This document shows, in pieces, positions 7,422 through 16,670 of a stretch of DNA of 64,000 nt. Source of the stretch: Vibrio tritonius (GTDB lineage Bacteria; Pseudomonadota; Gammaproteobacteria; Enterobacterales; Vibrionaceae); assembly GCF_001547935.1 (NCBI RefSeq), contig NZ_AP014636.1, positions 62,001 to 126,000 on the forward strand. The letters are read 5' to 3'. Positions within the stretch are counted from its first letter, which is position 1, and the number at the start of each line of letters is the position of its first letter. The notes beneath the pieces were generated by a model. It was not told the origin of the DNA and made no database searches. It saw nothing but the letters and a program-made list of their open reading frames with translations. Made by a program: the position numbers and the translations under genes.

Positions 7422-9112
7422 AATGCCGCTTTCTCTTGTTGAATAAAGTGGGTCATAAAATTCAGAGGATCGCTAGTACCTAATCGGCATGAAAGCTCGT
7501 AGAGACTGGTAGTGGTTAAATTCGCTTTAGCCAATAATTGTGGTTGAGTGAAGACTTCTATCATGGCTTGGTCGGCTAAAAGACGGCTGTCCGCGATAAC
7601 GATAGAACGAGTGGTATATTCCAACACTAAATGCATGTCATGGGAGATGATCATGACAGTGATATCGAGTTTGCGGTTAAGCTCTTCAATGAAGCTTAAC
7701 ATGGCTGTGTAATTGCGATAATCCTGCCCTGCTGTTGGTTCATCAAGAATCAGCAGTTTCGGTTCCATGACCAAAATAGACGCAATGGTAACGCGCTTCT
7801 TCTGCCCATAACTTAATGCTTCAATTGGCCAATGGCGGAATTTACTTAAACCACAGAGTGTCAGCATTTCATTGACTTTCTTTTCAATGCTAGCTTCATC
7901 ATCCCCACGATTACGTAAGCCAAAGGCGACTTCATCAAAAATCATATGATGGGAAATCATATGATTTGGGTTTTGCATCACCACGCCGATTTTTTGGCTG
8001 CGCTCGAAGATAGAAAGGGTCGCTAAATCGATACCATCGAACATCATACTGCCCGCATCGGGTTCGATAACCCCCATAAGCAGCTTGGTGATGGTGGATT
8101 TACCGGAGCCGTTTTTACCCAATATTGAGACAAACTCGCCATGGGCAATATCGAAAGATAAGTCGTCTAGCGCTTGGCGCTTTCCATCGTAGGAGTAGCT
8201 TAAACCGCGCACCGATAAAAGAGGCGATAGGGATTTTGCTGCGGTTTTATCAATGGCGTGCACTCCCCATTGCGTCATCGCAGCACGGTATGGCTCAAGA
8301 TTTAATTGGGCTAATGATTCTGGGTGATGTTCTGCCGCTATCTGACATCCTGCTGCTTTTAATGCCGACAAATACAGGGGTTCACGAATGCCGTGTTTTG
8401 ATAGTAGGTCGGAGGAGAGCAGTTGGGCTGGCGTCATGTCTGCGACGATTTCACCTAGCTCCATCAATATAATGCGATCAACCGGTCGATGCAGTACATC
8501 TTCAAGACGGTGTTCAATAATAATGATGGTTTTACCTGATGTTTGATGCAGTTCATCAATGATTTCAATCGTTCGTTTGCCTGACACGGGATCCAGTGAC
8601 GCAAGCGGTTCATCAAACAGCAGTGTTTCTACATCGTCAACGAGAATGCCCGCTAAAGAGACGCGTTGTTTTTGGCCTCCCGACAGGTCATCAGGTGCTT
8701 GTTGTATAAGTTGTTCTAGATCGACCAACTGAGCGGTTGATTTAACCAGCGGGTACATTTGCGCAGGGCTCAAATTTTGGTTTTCTAGAGCAAAAGCAAT
8801 GTCTTCACCAACCGTTAAGCCAACAAATTGGTTATCTGTATCTTGTAATACAGTGCCAACTTGTTCGGTGAAGTTATCCATAGAAAAATCGGTGGTCGCG
8901 TGATCATTAAAGGTAAGACTGCCCTGAGTCTCACCTTTGATGCTGTGCGGAATTAACCCATTTAAACATTGGCCTAGGGTAGATTTGCCACTACCACTAG
9001 GTCCAATGATTACGATTTTCTCGCCTTGCTCTATCCTTAGATTGATGTTTTTTAGCGTCGGTTTGTCCAGTGACGCGTAACGAAAAGAGAAGTTAGAAAA
9101 CTCGATGGTCAT
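7418..9112 (-). CDS. fused double ATPase of an ECF transporter (EcfA1-EcfA2)
   Basis: The 564-residue protein contains two complete ABC ATPase domains in one chain. Walker A motifs are GPSGSGKST (residues 37-45) and GKNGSGKST (332-340). Signature motifs are LSGGQ (143-147) and LSYGQ (433-437). Walker B segments are LLFDEPLASLD and LLILDEPTAGQD. Both sites look catalytically competent. Many ECF systems use two separate ATPase genes; this fused form is the normal alternative. It energises the EcfT/S-component pair on either side in the operon. Confidence 0.92.
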   Translation of the reverse strand: MTIEFSNFSFRYASLDKPTLKNINLRIEQGEKIVIIGPSGSGKSTLGQCLNGLIPHSIKGETQGSLTFNDHATTDFSMDNFTEQVGTVLQDTDNQFVGLTVGEDIAFALENQNLSPAQMYPLVKSTAQLVDLEQLIQQAPDDLSGGQKQRVSLAGILVDDVETLLFDEPLASLDPVSGKRTIEIIDELHQTSGKTIIIIEHRLEDVLHRPVDRIILMELGEIVADMTPAQLLSSDLLSKHGIREPLYLSALKAAGCQIAAEHHPESLAQLNLEPYRAAMTQWGVHAIDKTAAKSLSPLLSVRGLSYSYDGKRQALDDLSFDIAHGEFVSILGKNGSGKSTITKLLMGVIEPDAGSMMFDGIDLATLSIFERSQKIGVVMQNPNHMISHHMIFDEVAFGLRNRGDDEASIEKKVNEMLTLCGLSKFRHWPIEALSYGQKKRVTIASILVMEPKLLILDEPTAGQDYRNYTAMLSFIEELNRKLDITVMIISHDMHLVLEYTTRSIVIADSRLLADQAMIEVFTQPQLLAKANLTTTSLYELSCRLGTSDPLNFMTHFIQQEKAAL

Positions 9113-9118
9113 GCCCGA

Positions 9119-9667
9119 TTATGCCTCGGTCAGATTGCGACTTTGTTTGTTACGTTTCGCTAGGGCTTTCAGAATAAAGTAACCTACGATTGCGATCAGT
9201 ACCGTGTTGCCCACAGCGACAATCGCCATCTGTGTGTACACTTTGGCATCTGGTTCGCCATAAAGAATACTGTCTAGGAATGCAGAACAGCCGTAACCAA
9301 TTACGTTACCAGCCAGTGCAAGGCCAACAAACAGGATGAAATCACGGATAGGGAATAGTCCTTTCTCTAAGTTTCGTTGAGTAAGGGAAGGGAACATGCC
9401 CATCACAAAGCCAACGATGCCTGAGCCTAATACCCAAGTTAACCAAACACCCCATCCGGCAAATAGATCCGTTACCCAGTGGCCAATAAATCCGACTAGG
9501 AAGCCAACCAAGGGACCAAACATGACGGAGAATAAAGCCAGCACAGCCATCGCTGGTTTCAGGGTGGTATTAGCGAAAACGGGAATACCAAACATAGGCA
9601 GTCCACCAATACCATAAAGAGCAGCACCAATCGCAATCACTACGACAGTTTTCGCGGAGAGATTCAT
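9119..9667 (-). CDS. ECF transporter substrate-binding S component (UPF0397)
   Basis: This 182-residue integral membrane protein of the UPF0397 family has about five or six hydrophobic segments. It shows the family features [17 protein letters not shown] near the N-terminus and the [22 protein letters not shown] region in the middle. It is the first gene of the operon S-A-T and should set substrate specificity. Databases often label this family riboflavin-type, but the vitamin is not proven by sequence. I saw no recognisable riboswitch (FMN, TPP or other) in the 228 bp upstream. Confidence 0.82.
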   Translation of the reverse strand: MNLSAKTVVVIAIGAALYGIGGLPMFGIPVFANTTLKPAMAVLALFSVMFGPLVGFLVGFIGHWVTDLFAGWGVWLTWVLGSGIVGFVMGMFPSLTQRNLEKGLFPIRDFILFVGLALAGNVIGYGCSAFLDSILYGEPDAKVYTQMAIVAVGNTVLIAIVGYFILKALAKRNKQSRNLTEA

Positions 9668-9895
9668 AACGGATCCTTTGTTTAAAGAACGATTATTACA
9701 ATCGATATTTTTGCTGACTGTAAAATTAGGGGGCGCATTATATACTCATCTACTATCAAGATGCTATTTGTTCACAGAATTTCGCGTATGAAATTTGTTC
9801 ACTTAACGGCAACTTTATCAGTCGATTCTGTTTATTAAAGATAAATGTGTTCATTTGACGCAATCCGTTGCGTATAAACAGACAGAGTCTTCGGT

Positions 9896-11488
9896 TTATT
9901 CAGAGCAGACTTGGTTGCGACCATTGGCTTTCGCACGGTAGAGCGCTTTGTCTGCACGGTAAAACGTTCTTTGGGTGTTTTCGCCTAAACGATGCAGGGT
10001 CACGCCCACACTTACGGTTAATCGTCGTTCACCAAGTACTTCTTTCCAATCCAGTTGTTCTATGTTTTTACGCAGTTCTTCGGCGTGCACTAAAGCTTGG
10101 TTTAAGTCTACATTTTCGACTATGACTAAAAACTCTTCACCACCGAAGCGCACACAATGATGACCCGGTCGATTAAATTGCTGCAGAATTTGTGTGGAGA
10201 CGTTAACGATGGCTTTATCACCGGCAAGATGGCTTAGTTCATCGTTAATGGATTTAAAGTGATCGATATCGACCACCAGAAAAGCAAACTCAGTTTCATG
10301 GATTAAAAGCTCTTTTAAGCAACTTTCCATCCAACGCCGGTTTTTTAATTGAGTGAGAGGGTCGGTAAACACATCTTGTTGTAGCTGAGCTACTTCGTGT
10401 TTTTGGCTTTCGGTTGTCTCTTTCAGCTCCCGATTTTCCATTTCAGATAGGATCAGCTTGAGTTGCAAATCGAAGCGTGCCAAACGGCGCAGTTGGTTTG
10501 CTCCCAAATCCGCAATTGGAATTTGAGAAATAAGGTGAGACTCGGTTTCAAATCCCAATTTTTCGTAAAAGAGTGACTCTTTATACAAACCTCGCTCTGC
10601 GTAGATGTCACTGTAGGCTTGGTAAAGCTCAATCTTTAGTTCAGGTTTACTGCGATGTTGTAAACGACGTTGTGCGTTATCGAGTAAGTAAGTTGCGAGG
10701 GCTGGGCGAGAAGGAAGTAAACATCGTGCTTGTTCAATCCTACTTTTACAGGCAAACCAGTTAGAACGAATATTACCTACGGCATAGGGAATATTCGCTA
10801 ATATACGCAAAGCCTCGCTCAAGTTGCCGTGCTGACGATGCAACTGAGATTGGTAAAGCATGATCTGCCCAGTCAATAGCTTATCACTCACCAGAATCGA
10901 CAGCTCTTCACATTCTTTTAATATTTCGCGTGCCGCGGGCAGTTTGTTCAAGGTAACAAAACAACTCAGTTTGTGCAGTTTGTAGTGTAAGCGCAAGCTG
11001 CGGCTGGATAGAGCATGGTCAACGTGATCTATTTTTTGATAATAGCGCAGTGCTCGATTTGCATCTCCAAAGCTTTCACACAGTTTTCCCATGCCCAAGA
11101 TAGCACTGGCGTAGGTATCTATATCGCCATGCTCAATTGCATATTGAGTGATACTGACGTATTCCTTCAATGCCTGAGCGTAGTCACCCTGAGTGAGGTA
11201 GCGTTCGCTTAATGCGTTTTTTGCCATCAGCACCAAATCGGCTCGACGGGCGTAACTAGAGTCAATATTGGTCAGTATGCTAAGTGCTTGATTCAGCTCG
11301 TCAATACTTTTCGAAAGCTGTTGTATGCTGAGTTGATGTTCCGAGCTAATGATATGGCAAAGCGCTTGCTCACTAGGTTCAGTTGCCACCTTGATTCTGA
11401 TTTCATTCCACATCTCGATCGCTTGAACACCTGAAACGGTGGTGATGTCGTAGCCGGCATCTTGTACTTTATTCAGTAGAGCTTCCAT
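9896..11488 (-). CDS. TPR-repeat diguanylate cyclase (GGEEF)
   Basis: The 530-residue cytoplasmic protein has a long helical TPR-like sensor region (about residues 30-340), a short coiled-coil linker and a C-terminal GGDEF domain. The active-site loop is GGEEF (449-453), and VVDIDHFKSIND and LSHLAGDKA are intact, so synthesis of c-di-GMP from two GTP is likely. The inhibitory I-site RxxD is missing (RPGH in its place), which suggests no product inhibition at that site. The start lies directly against the stop of the upstream gene, so the two are surely co-translated. Confidence 0.87.
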   Translation of the reverse strand: MEALLNKVQDAGYDITTVSGVQAIEMWNEIRIKVATEPSEQALCHIISSEHQLSIQQLSKSIDELNQALSILTNIDSSYARRADLVLMAKNALSERYLTQGDYAQALKEYVSITQYAIEHGDIDTYASAILGMGKLCESFGDANRALRYYQKIDHVDHALSSRSLRLHYKLHKLSCFVTLNKLPAAREILKECEELSILVSDKLLTGQIMLYQSQLHRQHGNLSEALRILANIPYAVGNIRSNWFACKSRIEQARCLLPSRPALATYLLDNAQRRLQHRSKPELKIELYQAYSDIYAERGLYKESLFYEKLGFETESHLISQIPIADLGANQLRRLARFDLQLKLILSEMENRELKETTESQKHEVAQLQQDVFTDPLTQLKNRRWMESCLKELLIHETEFAFLVVDIDHFKSINDELSHLAGDKAIVNVSTQILQQFNRPGHHCVRFGGEEFLVIVENVDLNQALVHAEELRKNIEQLDWKEVLGERRLTVSVGVTLHRLGENTQRTFYRADKALYRAKANGRNQVCSE

Positions 11489-12967
11489 TTAACGATCTCC
11501 TTGCTGTTCATCTTCTTGTTCAAGCTGTTCGAGGGTAAATGGAAAGGTCAAAAGATCTTGAATCTTGATGGTTGGTAAGTTGGGGGCAATCCCTTTACGT
11601 TGCCAAGGGTAAATTGCCATCATTTGGTTTAAAATCCGATACAGTTCTTCTGCAGAAGCGCTTTGCTCATCCACCAACCATCCTAAACGGTCGCTACTGA
11701 TTTGCGCCAGATAGTCCCCTTGAGTACACAAAGTGTGGGCGATTTCTGCGCATGCATCGATGCAATCAGGGTTTGGGTGACGAATGGTAATGACCGAATA
11801 GTTGGCTTTTGTCAGTTGAGTTTTTAACTGGACTAATTGCTCCCACCATAGGGTTTCTGAAATTATCCGATTAAAATGTCGACCAGATTCATGAGCGTGT
11901 TGAGCGTGGATACGATTGATCAGTTTTCGAGCTTTTTTCTCTAATTGGTGCTTGGACAGGCGCGCCTTATCGGAGCCTAACTGTAATGTGCGGGCGCGGA
12001 TATGTTCAATTGAGTGATGACGATACAGTTTAAAGCTGTTGAGCGCTAAATCCATTTGCTCACTTTTCTCATGAGCTAAGGATTGTTTATAGTAAATACG
12101 TGCTAAAAGGCTGGCGTAATTAGCATGGCATGCCTTAGCTAACCCTTCTGCTTCCTTCAAGAACGTAAGCGCAAGTTGAGGCTCTTCTCTTAGTAGTTCA
12201 ATACGAGCTTTACTCATTAAAGCGAGCGTTTTCATCCAAATATGCTGTTGTTTATCAGCTAAGGCATAGGCATTGTCGGCTGCATATTCAGCTTCATCAA
12301 CATGTTTTAACCCAAGTAAAGCAACCGCTCGAAAATCCCATAACTGCGCTTCTTGTGCATTATTGGGTGTTCTTTTGAGAAGGTCTTCGGCCCCTTGCAA
12401 TACGGTGAGCATTTCTGCAAACGACTCAAGAAGATGGAGGTCCCATGAGAGAAGGATACGAGATTGAATCTCTAAGTTTTCATTGCGAGTAGCGTTGGCG
12501 ACGCGAACGGCAAGTTCATGGGCTATTTTTGCTAACCCATACTCTTCAGTTTCTCGCCAGACGTTACCTAATCCGATAAGAGATTCAATTTGGACACTCA
12601 CACCGTCTGACCATGCGGATTGTTCTAACGATTGAATCCAAAAATGTTGTGCAGAGTAGTATTGTGCTTGATGCCAGTAAATCAACGCATGAATGTGAAG
12701 GATTTCAGCAAGATTGTCATCGTTATCCAGTGTTTGTTGAAATTTAAGTGCGGCTTTGATGTGTTTGGTGCTGAGTTTTAAATCGTCGAGTTGCAGGGCT
12801 GCACGCGCTGCAATGATCAGACACTGCAACACCGCATCAGGAGAATGCTGCTCTTTGGCGGTGATTAAACAGCCTTGAACATTCGATAACGCGCTTGCAG
12901 GTTCAATAGTCAACTGATCGTTCAGTTGCTGAATTTGTTGCTCTAGAGAGAGACTGCAATTACTCAA
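11489..12967 (-). CDS. TPR-repeat protein with degenerate GGDEF-like C-terminus
   Basis: This 492-residue protein consists mostly of TPR-like helical repeats and resembles the sensor part of its downstream partner. The C-terminal 120 residues (SETLWWEQLVQLKTQL... to the end) follow the order of a GGDEF domain, but the signature loop reads SSDRLGWLV, so catalysis is not expected. It probably senses or titrates something for the neighbouring cyclase. The start is a TTG at 12965-12967 with AGGA about 10 bp upstream; the nearby ATG is in another frame and ends at once. The relationship to GGDEF is inferred by eye. Confidence 0.7.
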   Translation of the reverse strand: MSNCSLSLEQQIQQLNDQLTIEPASALSNVQGCLITAKEQHSPDAVLQCLIIAARAALQLDDLKLSTKHIKAALKFQQTLDNDDNLAEILHIHALIYWHQAQYYSAQHFWIQSLEQSAWSDGVSVQIESLIGLGNVWRETEEYGLAKIAHELAVRVANATRNENLEIQSRILLSWDLHLLESFAEMLTVLQGAEDLLKRTPNNAQEAQLWDFRAVALLGLKHVDEAEYAADNAYALADKQQHIWMKTLALMSKARIELLREEPQLALTFLKEAEGLAKACHANYASLLARIYYKQSLAHEKSEQMDLALNSFKLYRHHSIEHIRARTLQLGSDKARLSKHQLEKKARKLINRIHAQHAHESGRHFNRIISETLWWEQLVQLKTQLTKANYSVITIRHPNPDCIDACAEIAHTLCTQGDYLAQISSDRLGWLVDEQSASAEELYRILNQMMAIYPWQRKGIAPNLPTIKIQDLLTFPFTLEQLEQEDEQQGDR

Positions 12968-13366
12968 ACTTCAACATCCTATGGCGTAGTGGTTTATGCG
13001 TTCCATGCATACACTGGGGTTTGCTGGCCCGCTAATAGCGCTCTATTTGGGCTCAGTCTTTATATCGAAGATTATAGATAACATAAGCGCATATTGCTCC
13101 TATGGACTCACCCTTGGATATTCAATATTTAGCACAAAATATGCCAATCACAATTATGATAGTAAGCAAAAAGAAAAGTGCTGAATTCTCATAAGGTTGG
13201 TTCATTATATACTGAACTGCCGATGAGATGCCTTAGATTTTTATGCATGTTGTAGAGTATCAATTCGACAAACTATTGACATGTGTTATACCCCCTGTTT
13301 TTAAGGAATTATGCATCATATAGTCAATTTAATGACTGTTTCTCACCTAGTGTTGACACCGAAAGC
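12968..13366. other. intergenic stretch between divergent operons
   Basis: About 400 bp separate the TPR-GGDEF pair (minus) from the photolyase operon (plus). I see no gene, RNA or terminator with support here. The sequence is AT-rich and probably holds both promoters. Confidence 0.4.
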
Positions 13367-13437
13367 TGTACAACATTTTTTTTTGTATAACTCATTTTTA
13401 TTGTGCTATATATTATACAAATTAGTTTTTTGTACAA
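13367..13437 (+). promoter_or_regulatory. symmetrical array of TTGTACAA-type boxes before the photolyase operon
   Basis: Four boxes are present: TGTACAA (13367), TTGTATAA (13383), TTATACAA (13413, the exact reverse complement of the second) and palindromic TTGTACAA (13430). Centres are about 17, 30 and 17 bp apart, forming a mirror arrangement that ends 10 bp before the start codon. A MerR-type regulator is encoded in this operon, and autoregulation through these boxes is a reasonable inference. Confidence 0.55.
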
Positions 13438-13447
13438 TGGTGGTGTC

Positions 13448-14401
13448 ATGGAATCGGATTCTATTCTTATCGGTGTCAGTGCTTGTGTTGTCGGTGATGA
13501 AGTGCGTTTTGATGGTGGGCATAAAAGTAATAACTTTGTCTCTAAGGAATTGGGGCAGTTTGTGCGATATGTTCCAGTCTGTCCTGAGGTTGGTATGGGA
13601 ATGCCCGTTCCTCGGCCCACTATTCGCTTGGCTTATTCTGGGGACGCGATTGCTTTGGTTGAAACGAAGAAACCGAGTAATGATCACACAGAAGCCATGC
13701 TAGCGTATTCCCACAAGAAGGTTAATAAATTGATGGAGCAGCCATTATGTGGCTATGTGGTTTGCGCAAAATCCCCCACTTGTGGCATGGAAAGAGTCAA
13801 AGTCTATCGAGAAAACTCCGCGGAGAAAGATGGAGTGGGTCTGTATACGCAGGTACTCAAACAGCAGATGCCTTGGTTACCCATTGAGGAAGATGGCCGG
13901 TTAAACGACCCTGTACTGCGAGAAAATTTCGTCACACGTATTTTTTGCCTACATGATTTCTACGAATCGATGGGAGAAGTGCCAACCGCAGGAAAAATCG
14001 TCGAGTTCCATAGCCGTTACAAATTGACACTGATGGCGCATCACCCTGATTCGTATCGCTCTCTTGGTAAGCTTGTCGCTAATGTTAAACAGTATGAGAC
14101 ACAAGAGTTTGTTGCGCTGTATCGCCTTGGTTTGATGCAAGCTTTAAGTGTTAGAGCGACCCGGAAAAATAACACCAATGTGTTGATGCACATCCAAGGT
14201 TATTTCAAACGTGCCTTGGATAAACAGCAAAAGGCTCAATTTACCCAAGTGATTCACGACTATCGTGAAGGGGTGCTACCACTACTAGCCCCCATTACCT
14301 TAATTAAACATTATCTTTCTCTTTTCCCTGATGACTATTTAAGTCAACAAAGATATTTAACCCCTTATCCGCAGGAGCTGAAGTTACGTTATGGGTTGTG
14401 A
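13448..14401 (+). CDS. DUF523-DUF1722 fusion protein (TudS-like plus YbgA-like)
   Basis: The 317-residue protein fuses an N-terminal DUF523 domain (residues 6 to about 150) to a C-terminal DUF1722/YbgA domain (about 190-310). DUF523 includes the thiouracil desulfidase TudS, an iron-sulfur enzyme. The likely cluster cysteines are here: Cys13 in VSACVVG, Cys45 in VCPEVG and Cys111 in KSPTCG. YbgA-like genes often lie beside photolyase genes, as here. The ATG at 13448 fits the family start; upstream extension to 13403 would run through operator-like boxes. It is the first gene of a three-gene operon and overlaps the next by 11 bp. Its actual substrate is unknown. Confidence 0.8.
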   Translation: MESDSILIGVSACVVGDEVRFDGGHKSNNFVSKELGQFVRYVPVCPEVGMGMPVPRPTIRLAYSGDAIALVETKKPSNDHTEAMLAYSHKKVNKLMEQPLCGYVVCAKSPTCGMERVKVYRENSAEKDGVGLYTQVLKQQMPWLPIEEDGRLNDPVLRENFVTRIFCLHDFYESMGEVPTAGKIVEFHSRYKLTLMAHHPDSYRSLGKLVANVKQYETQEFVALYRLGLMQALSVRATRKNNTNVLMHIQGYFKRALDKQQKAQFTQVIHDYREGVLPLLAPITLIKHYLSLFPDDYLSQQRYLTPYPQELKLRYGL

Positions 14402-15194
14402 ATTAAAATGGTATGCCATTCGTGAAGTTGCTGAATTGACAGGTGTTAAGCCTGTAACCTTAAGGGCGTGGCAGCGTCGTTATAATTTAATCAAGCCGCA
14501 ACGCACGGATAAAGGGCATCGGCTCTATTCAGAGCAAGATATTAGTGAGATTCGACAGATCCAAAGTTGGCTCGCCAAAGGAGTCGCAATTGGTAAGGTG
14601 CCACAGCTGCTGGCGGGAGAGAATGCCGACATGTTAGCGGCAGATCCCCTAGCACGACTTGCTGAATGTGAAACGGTGCTGATGAGTCTTGCTCAGTTAC
14701 AGCGCCAAAAAGTGCAGCAAACGATCTCTTCGGTATTAAAAGAGTACCCGTTGAATATCGCTGAAAACCAGTTTGTAGGGCCGATTGTTGAATCGCTAGA
14801 GCAAGTTAAAGCGCCAATAAGAACCTTGCAAAAAGCGCTATTTCAAAGCGTGATGCTCAGTCGGTTGTCTGCCATTTTGGAATCGGAAAACAAGGCGGCC
14901 AAAAAGGGGCGCTGTTTATTTGTTAACCTCGATTCGGTGGGGAACCTATTTGCTTGGCTGCATGCGGTAGAAGTGAGTAGCGAAGGCTGGAATGTGACCA
15001 TGCTAGATGGCGTTGACGAGTTGTCTGCTTTGATCGAGCACGGCTGTTTGGATGACATGAGTTCGCTGGTGTTGTTTTCCAACCGGCCTGTTCCCGAAGG
15101 GCAAATGGAGCTCATTGACCAACTCATGACTCGTTTTGGCAGTCATGGCCGAATTGGTGGTGCGTTACACACCTTTTTAAAGAGGGATAAATGA
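14391..15194 (+). CDS. MerR-family regulator with cobalamin-domain-like C-terminus (LitR/CarH-related)
   Basis: Residues 7-75 form a MerR DNA-binding domain (YAIREVAELTGVKPVTLRAW, then RRYNLIKP and the RLYSEQD wing). The rest resembles the B12-binding sensor of the light-responsive LitR/CarH group, with a helical part and a Rossmann-like part. The cobalt-ligand motif DxHxxG is not present: the matching place reads LDSVGN (about 180-185), with no His. If the homology is right, it probably does not sense light through adenosylcobalamin. It overlaps the DUF523 gene by 11 bp and the photolyase start by 4 bp, so the operon is tight. Confidence 0.75.
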   Translation: MGCELKWYAIREVAELTGVKPVTLRAWQRRYNLIKPQRTDKGHRLYSEQDISEIRQIQSWLAKGVAIGKVPQLLAGENADMLAADPLARLAECETVLMSLAQLQRQKVQQTISSVLKEYPLNIAENQFVGPIVESLEQVKAPIRTLQKALFQSVMLSRLSAILESENKAAKKGRCLFVNLDSVGNLFAWLHAVEVSSEGWNVTMLDGVDELSALIEHGCLDDMSSLVLFSNRPVPEGQMELIDQLMTRFGSHGRIGGALHTFLKRDK

Positions 15195-16609
15195 TGCAAA
15201 TTGTCTGGTTACGTCGAGATCTTAGAACGATAGATAACAGTGCTCTTAATAGAGCGATTGCGACACAGCAGCCTACGATAGCAGTGTTCACGGCGACTCC
15301 AGAACAATGGGCATCGCATGACATGGCCCCGATTCAAGCCGATCTTATTTATCGCCGTTTGTTTGAGCTTAAAGACGAACTGTCGCAACTCAATATTCCC
15401 TTGTGTTATATCCAAGTGCCTGATTTTGTTCAAGCATCGCACTGGGTTGCTCAATTTGCCTTTCAATTGGGTGCTCAGCGTGTATTGGCGAACAAAGAAT
15501 ACGAAATTAATGAAATTCGACGTGATGAGCTTTGTGAGCAGAAATTAGCCGAGCAGGGTATCGACTGGTTAGCGCTAGAAGATAAGTGTGTGCAAGCGCC
15601 CGGCTCGGTAAGAAATAAACAAGGTGAATACTTTAAAGTGTTTACCCCATTTAAACGTGCTTGGTTAGCTCAAATGCAACCGATTAAAATTACAAAGACC
15701 ATTGCCGCGAAGAAAGTAGAGAGTTGGCCGGAGGCTATCTCATCCTGTTTGTGGTCCGATGGTCAAGATTTTGACTACCCTCGGCTCGATAGCAGTCACT
15801 GGGGAGTGTCGTTCGATGATATTCGTCAGCAGCTGCGTGAGTTTTGCCGGGATAAGGTGGCCAATTATCAGCAGGAGCGTGATTTTCCTGCATTGGAATC
15901 AACCAGCCAGCTTTCTCCTTATCTTGCTCTAGGGTTTATTTCTGCTCGTCAATGTATGGCCAGACTTTATGCAGAAGCTCAGCCAACCGGTTTAACGCCG
16001 GGTGCAGAAACTTGGTTGAGTGAGTTAATCTGGCGCGAGTTTTATCAACACCTGCTGCACTTTGAGCCTAAACTTTGTCGCCACCTAGATTTTAATGCGT
16101 GGGGAAAGCATGTGCCTTGGTTGAACGATAAAGTGTTATTCCAAGCGTGGTGTGAGGGAAGGACAGGGTATCCGATAGTCGATGCGGCAATGCGTCAACT
16201 TAATTCAACAGGATGGATGCATAATCGTCTGCGTATGATTGTGGCCAGTTTTCTGACTAAAGATCTGCATATCGATTGGCGGTGGGGAGAGCGCTATTTT
16301 ATGCGTCAGCTTATTGATGGAGATTTTGCCGCTAATAACGGTGGTTGGCAGTGGTGTGCGTCTACCGGATGCGATGGCCAGCCCTATTTTCGTATTTTTA
16401 ACCCTACCAGCCAAAGTGAAAAGTTTGATGGTGAGGGCCATTTTATTCGTCGTTGGATTCCAGAGCTGAAAAATATAGAGAGCAAATGGATACACGAGCC
16501 ATGGAAAGCCCCGAACTTTTTCTCCTTCGCTTATCCTAAACCGATCATAGATCATAAAGCGGAGCGCGAAGTGGCGTTGGCGAGTTATAAACAGGCGAAG
16601 GAGTATTGA
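15191..16609 (+). CDS. phrB: deoxyribodipyrimidine photolyase (class I)
   Basis: The 472-residue enzyme repairs cyclobutane pyrimidine dimers with blue light and FADH-. It begins with the family's VWLRRDLR and has an N-terminal Rossmann antenna domain. The C-terminal FAD domain contains LSPYLALGFIS, WLSELIWREFYQHLL, GRTGYPIVDAAMRQL, TGWMHNRLRMIVASFL and DFAANNGGWQWCASTG. These are the expected catalytic and tryptophan-chain regions at normal length. The start is ATGATG overlapping the MerR stop (ATGA), with GAGGG upstream. Confidence 0.95.
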   Translation: MMQIVWLRRDLRTIDNSALNRAIATQQPTIAVFTATPEQWASHDMAPIQADLIYRRLFELKDELSQLNIPLCYIQVPDFVQASHWVAQFAFQLGAQRVLANKEYEINEIRRDELCEQKLAEQGIDWLALEDKCVQAPGSVRNKQGEYFKVFTPFKRAWLAQMQPIKITKTIAAKKVESWPEAISSCLWSDGQDFDYPRLDSSHWGVSFDDIRQQLREFCRDKVANYQQERDFPALESTSQLSPYLALGFISARQCMARLYAEAQPTGLTPGAETWLSELIWREFYQHLLHFEPKLCRHLDFNAWGKHVPWLNDKVLFQAWCEGRTGYPIVDAAMRQLNSTGWMHNRLRMIVASFLTKDLHIDWRWGERYFMRQLIDGDFAANNGGWQWCASTGCDGQPYFRIFNPTSQSEKFDGEGHFIRRWIPELKNIESKWIHEPWKAPNFFSFAYPKPIIDHKAEREVALASYKQAKEY

Positions 16610-16670
16610 TTCATAGGTCAAAAGCACAGTAACCTAACTGCAGTGTGTAATACCTAGGATAAAACAATCA

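Noticed and set aside
8125..8472. Long plus-strand frame opposite the ECF ATPase gene
   Set aside because: It is antisense to a fully supported ABC ATPase and codes for no recognisable domain.
9668..9895. FMN or TPP riboswitch before the ECF S-component gene
   Set aside because: None of the conserved core strings or stem layout of those riboswitches could be found in this short region.
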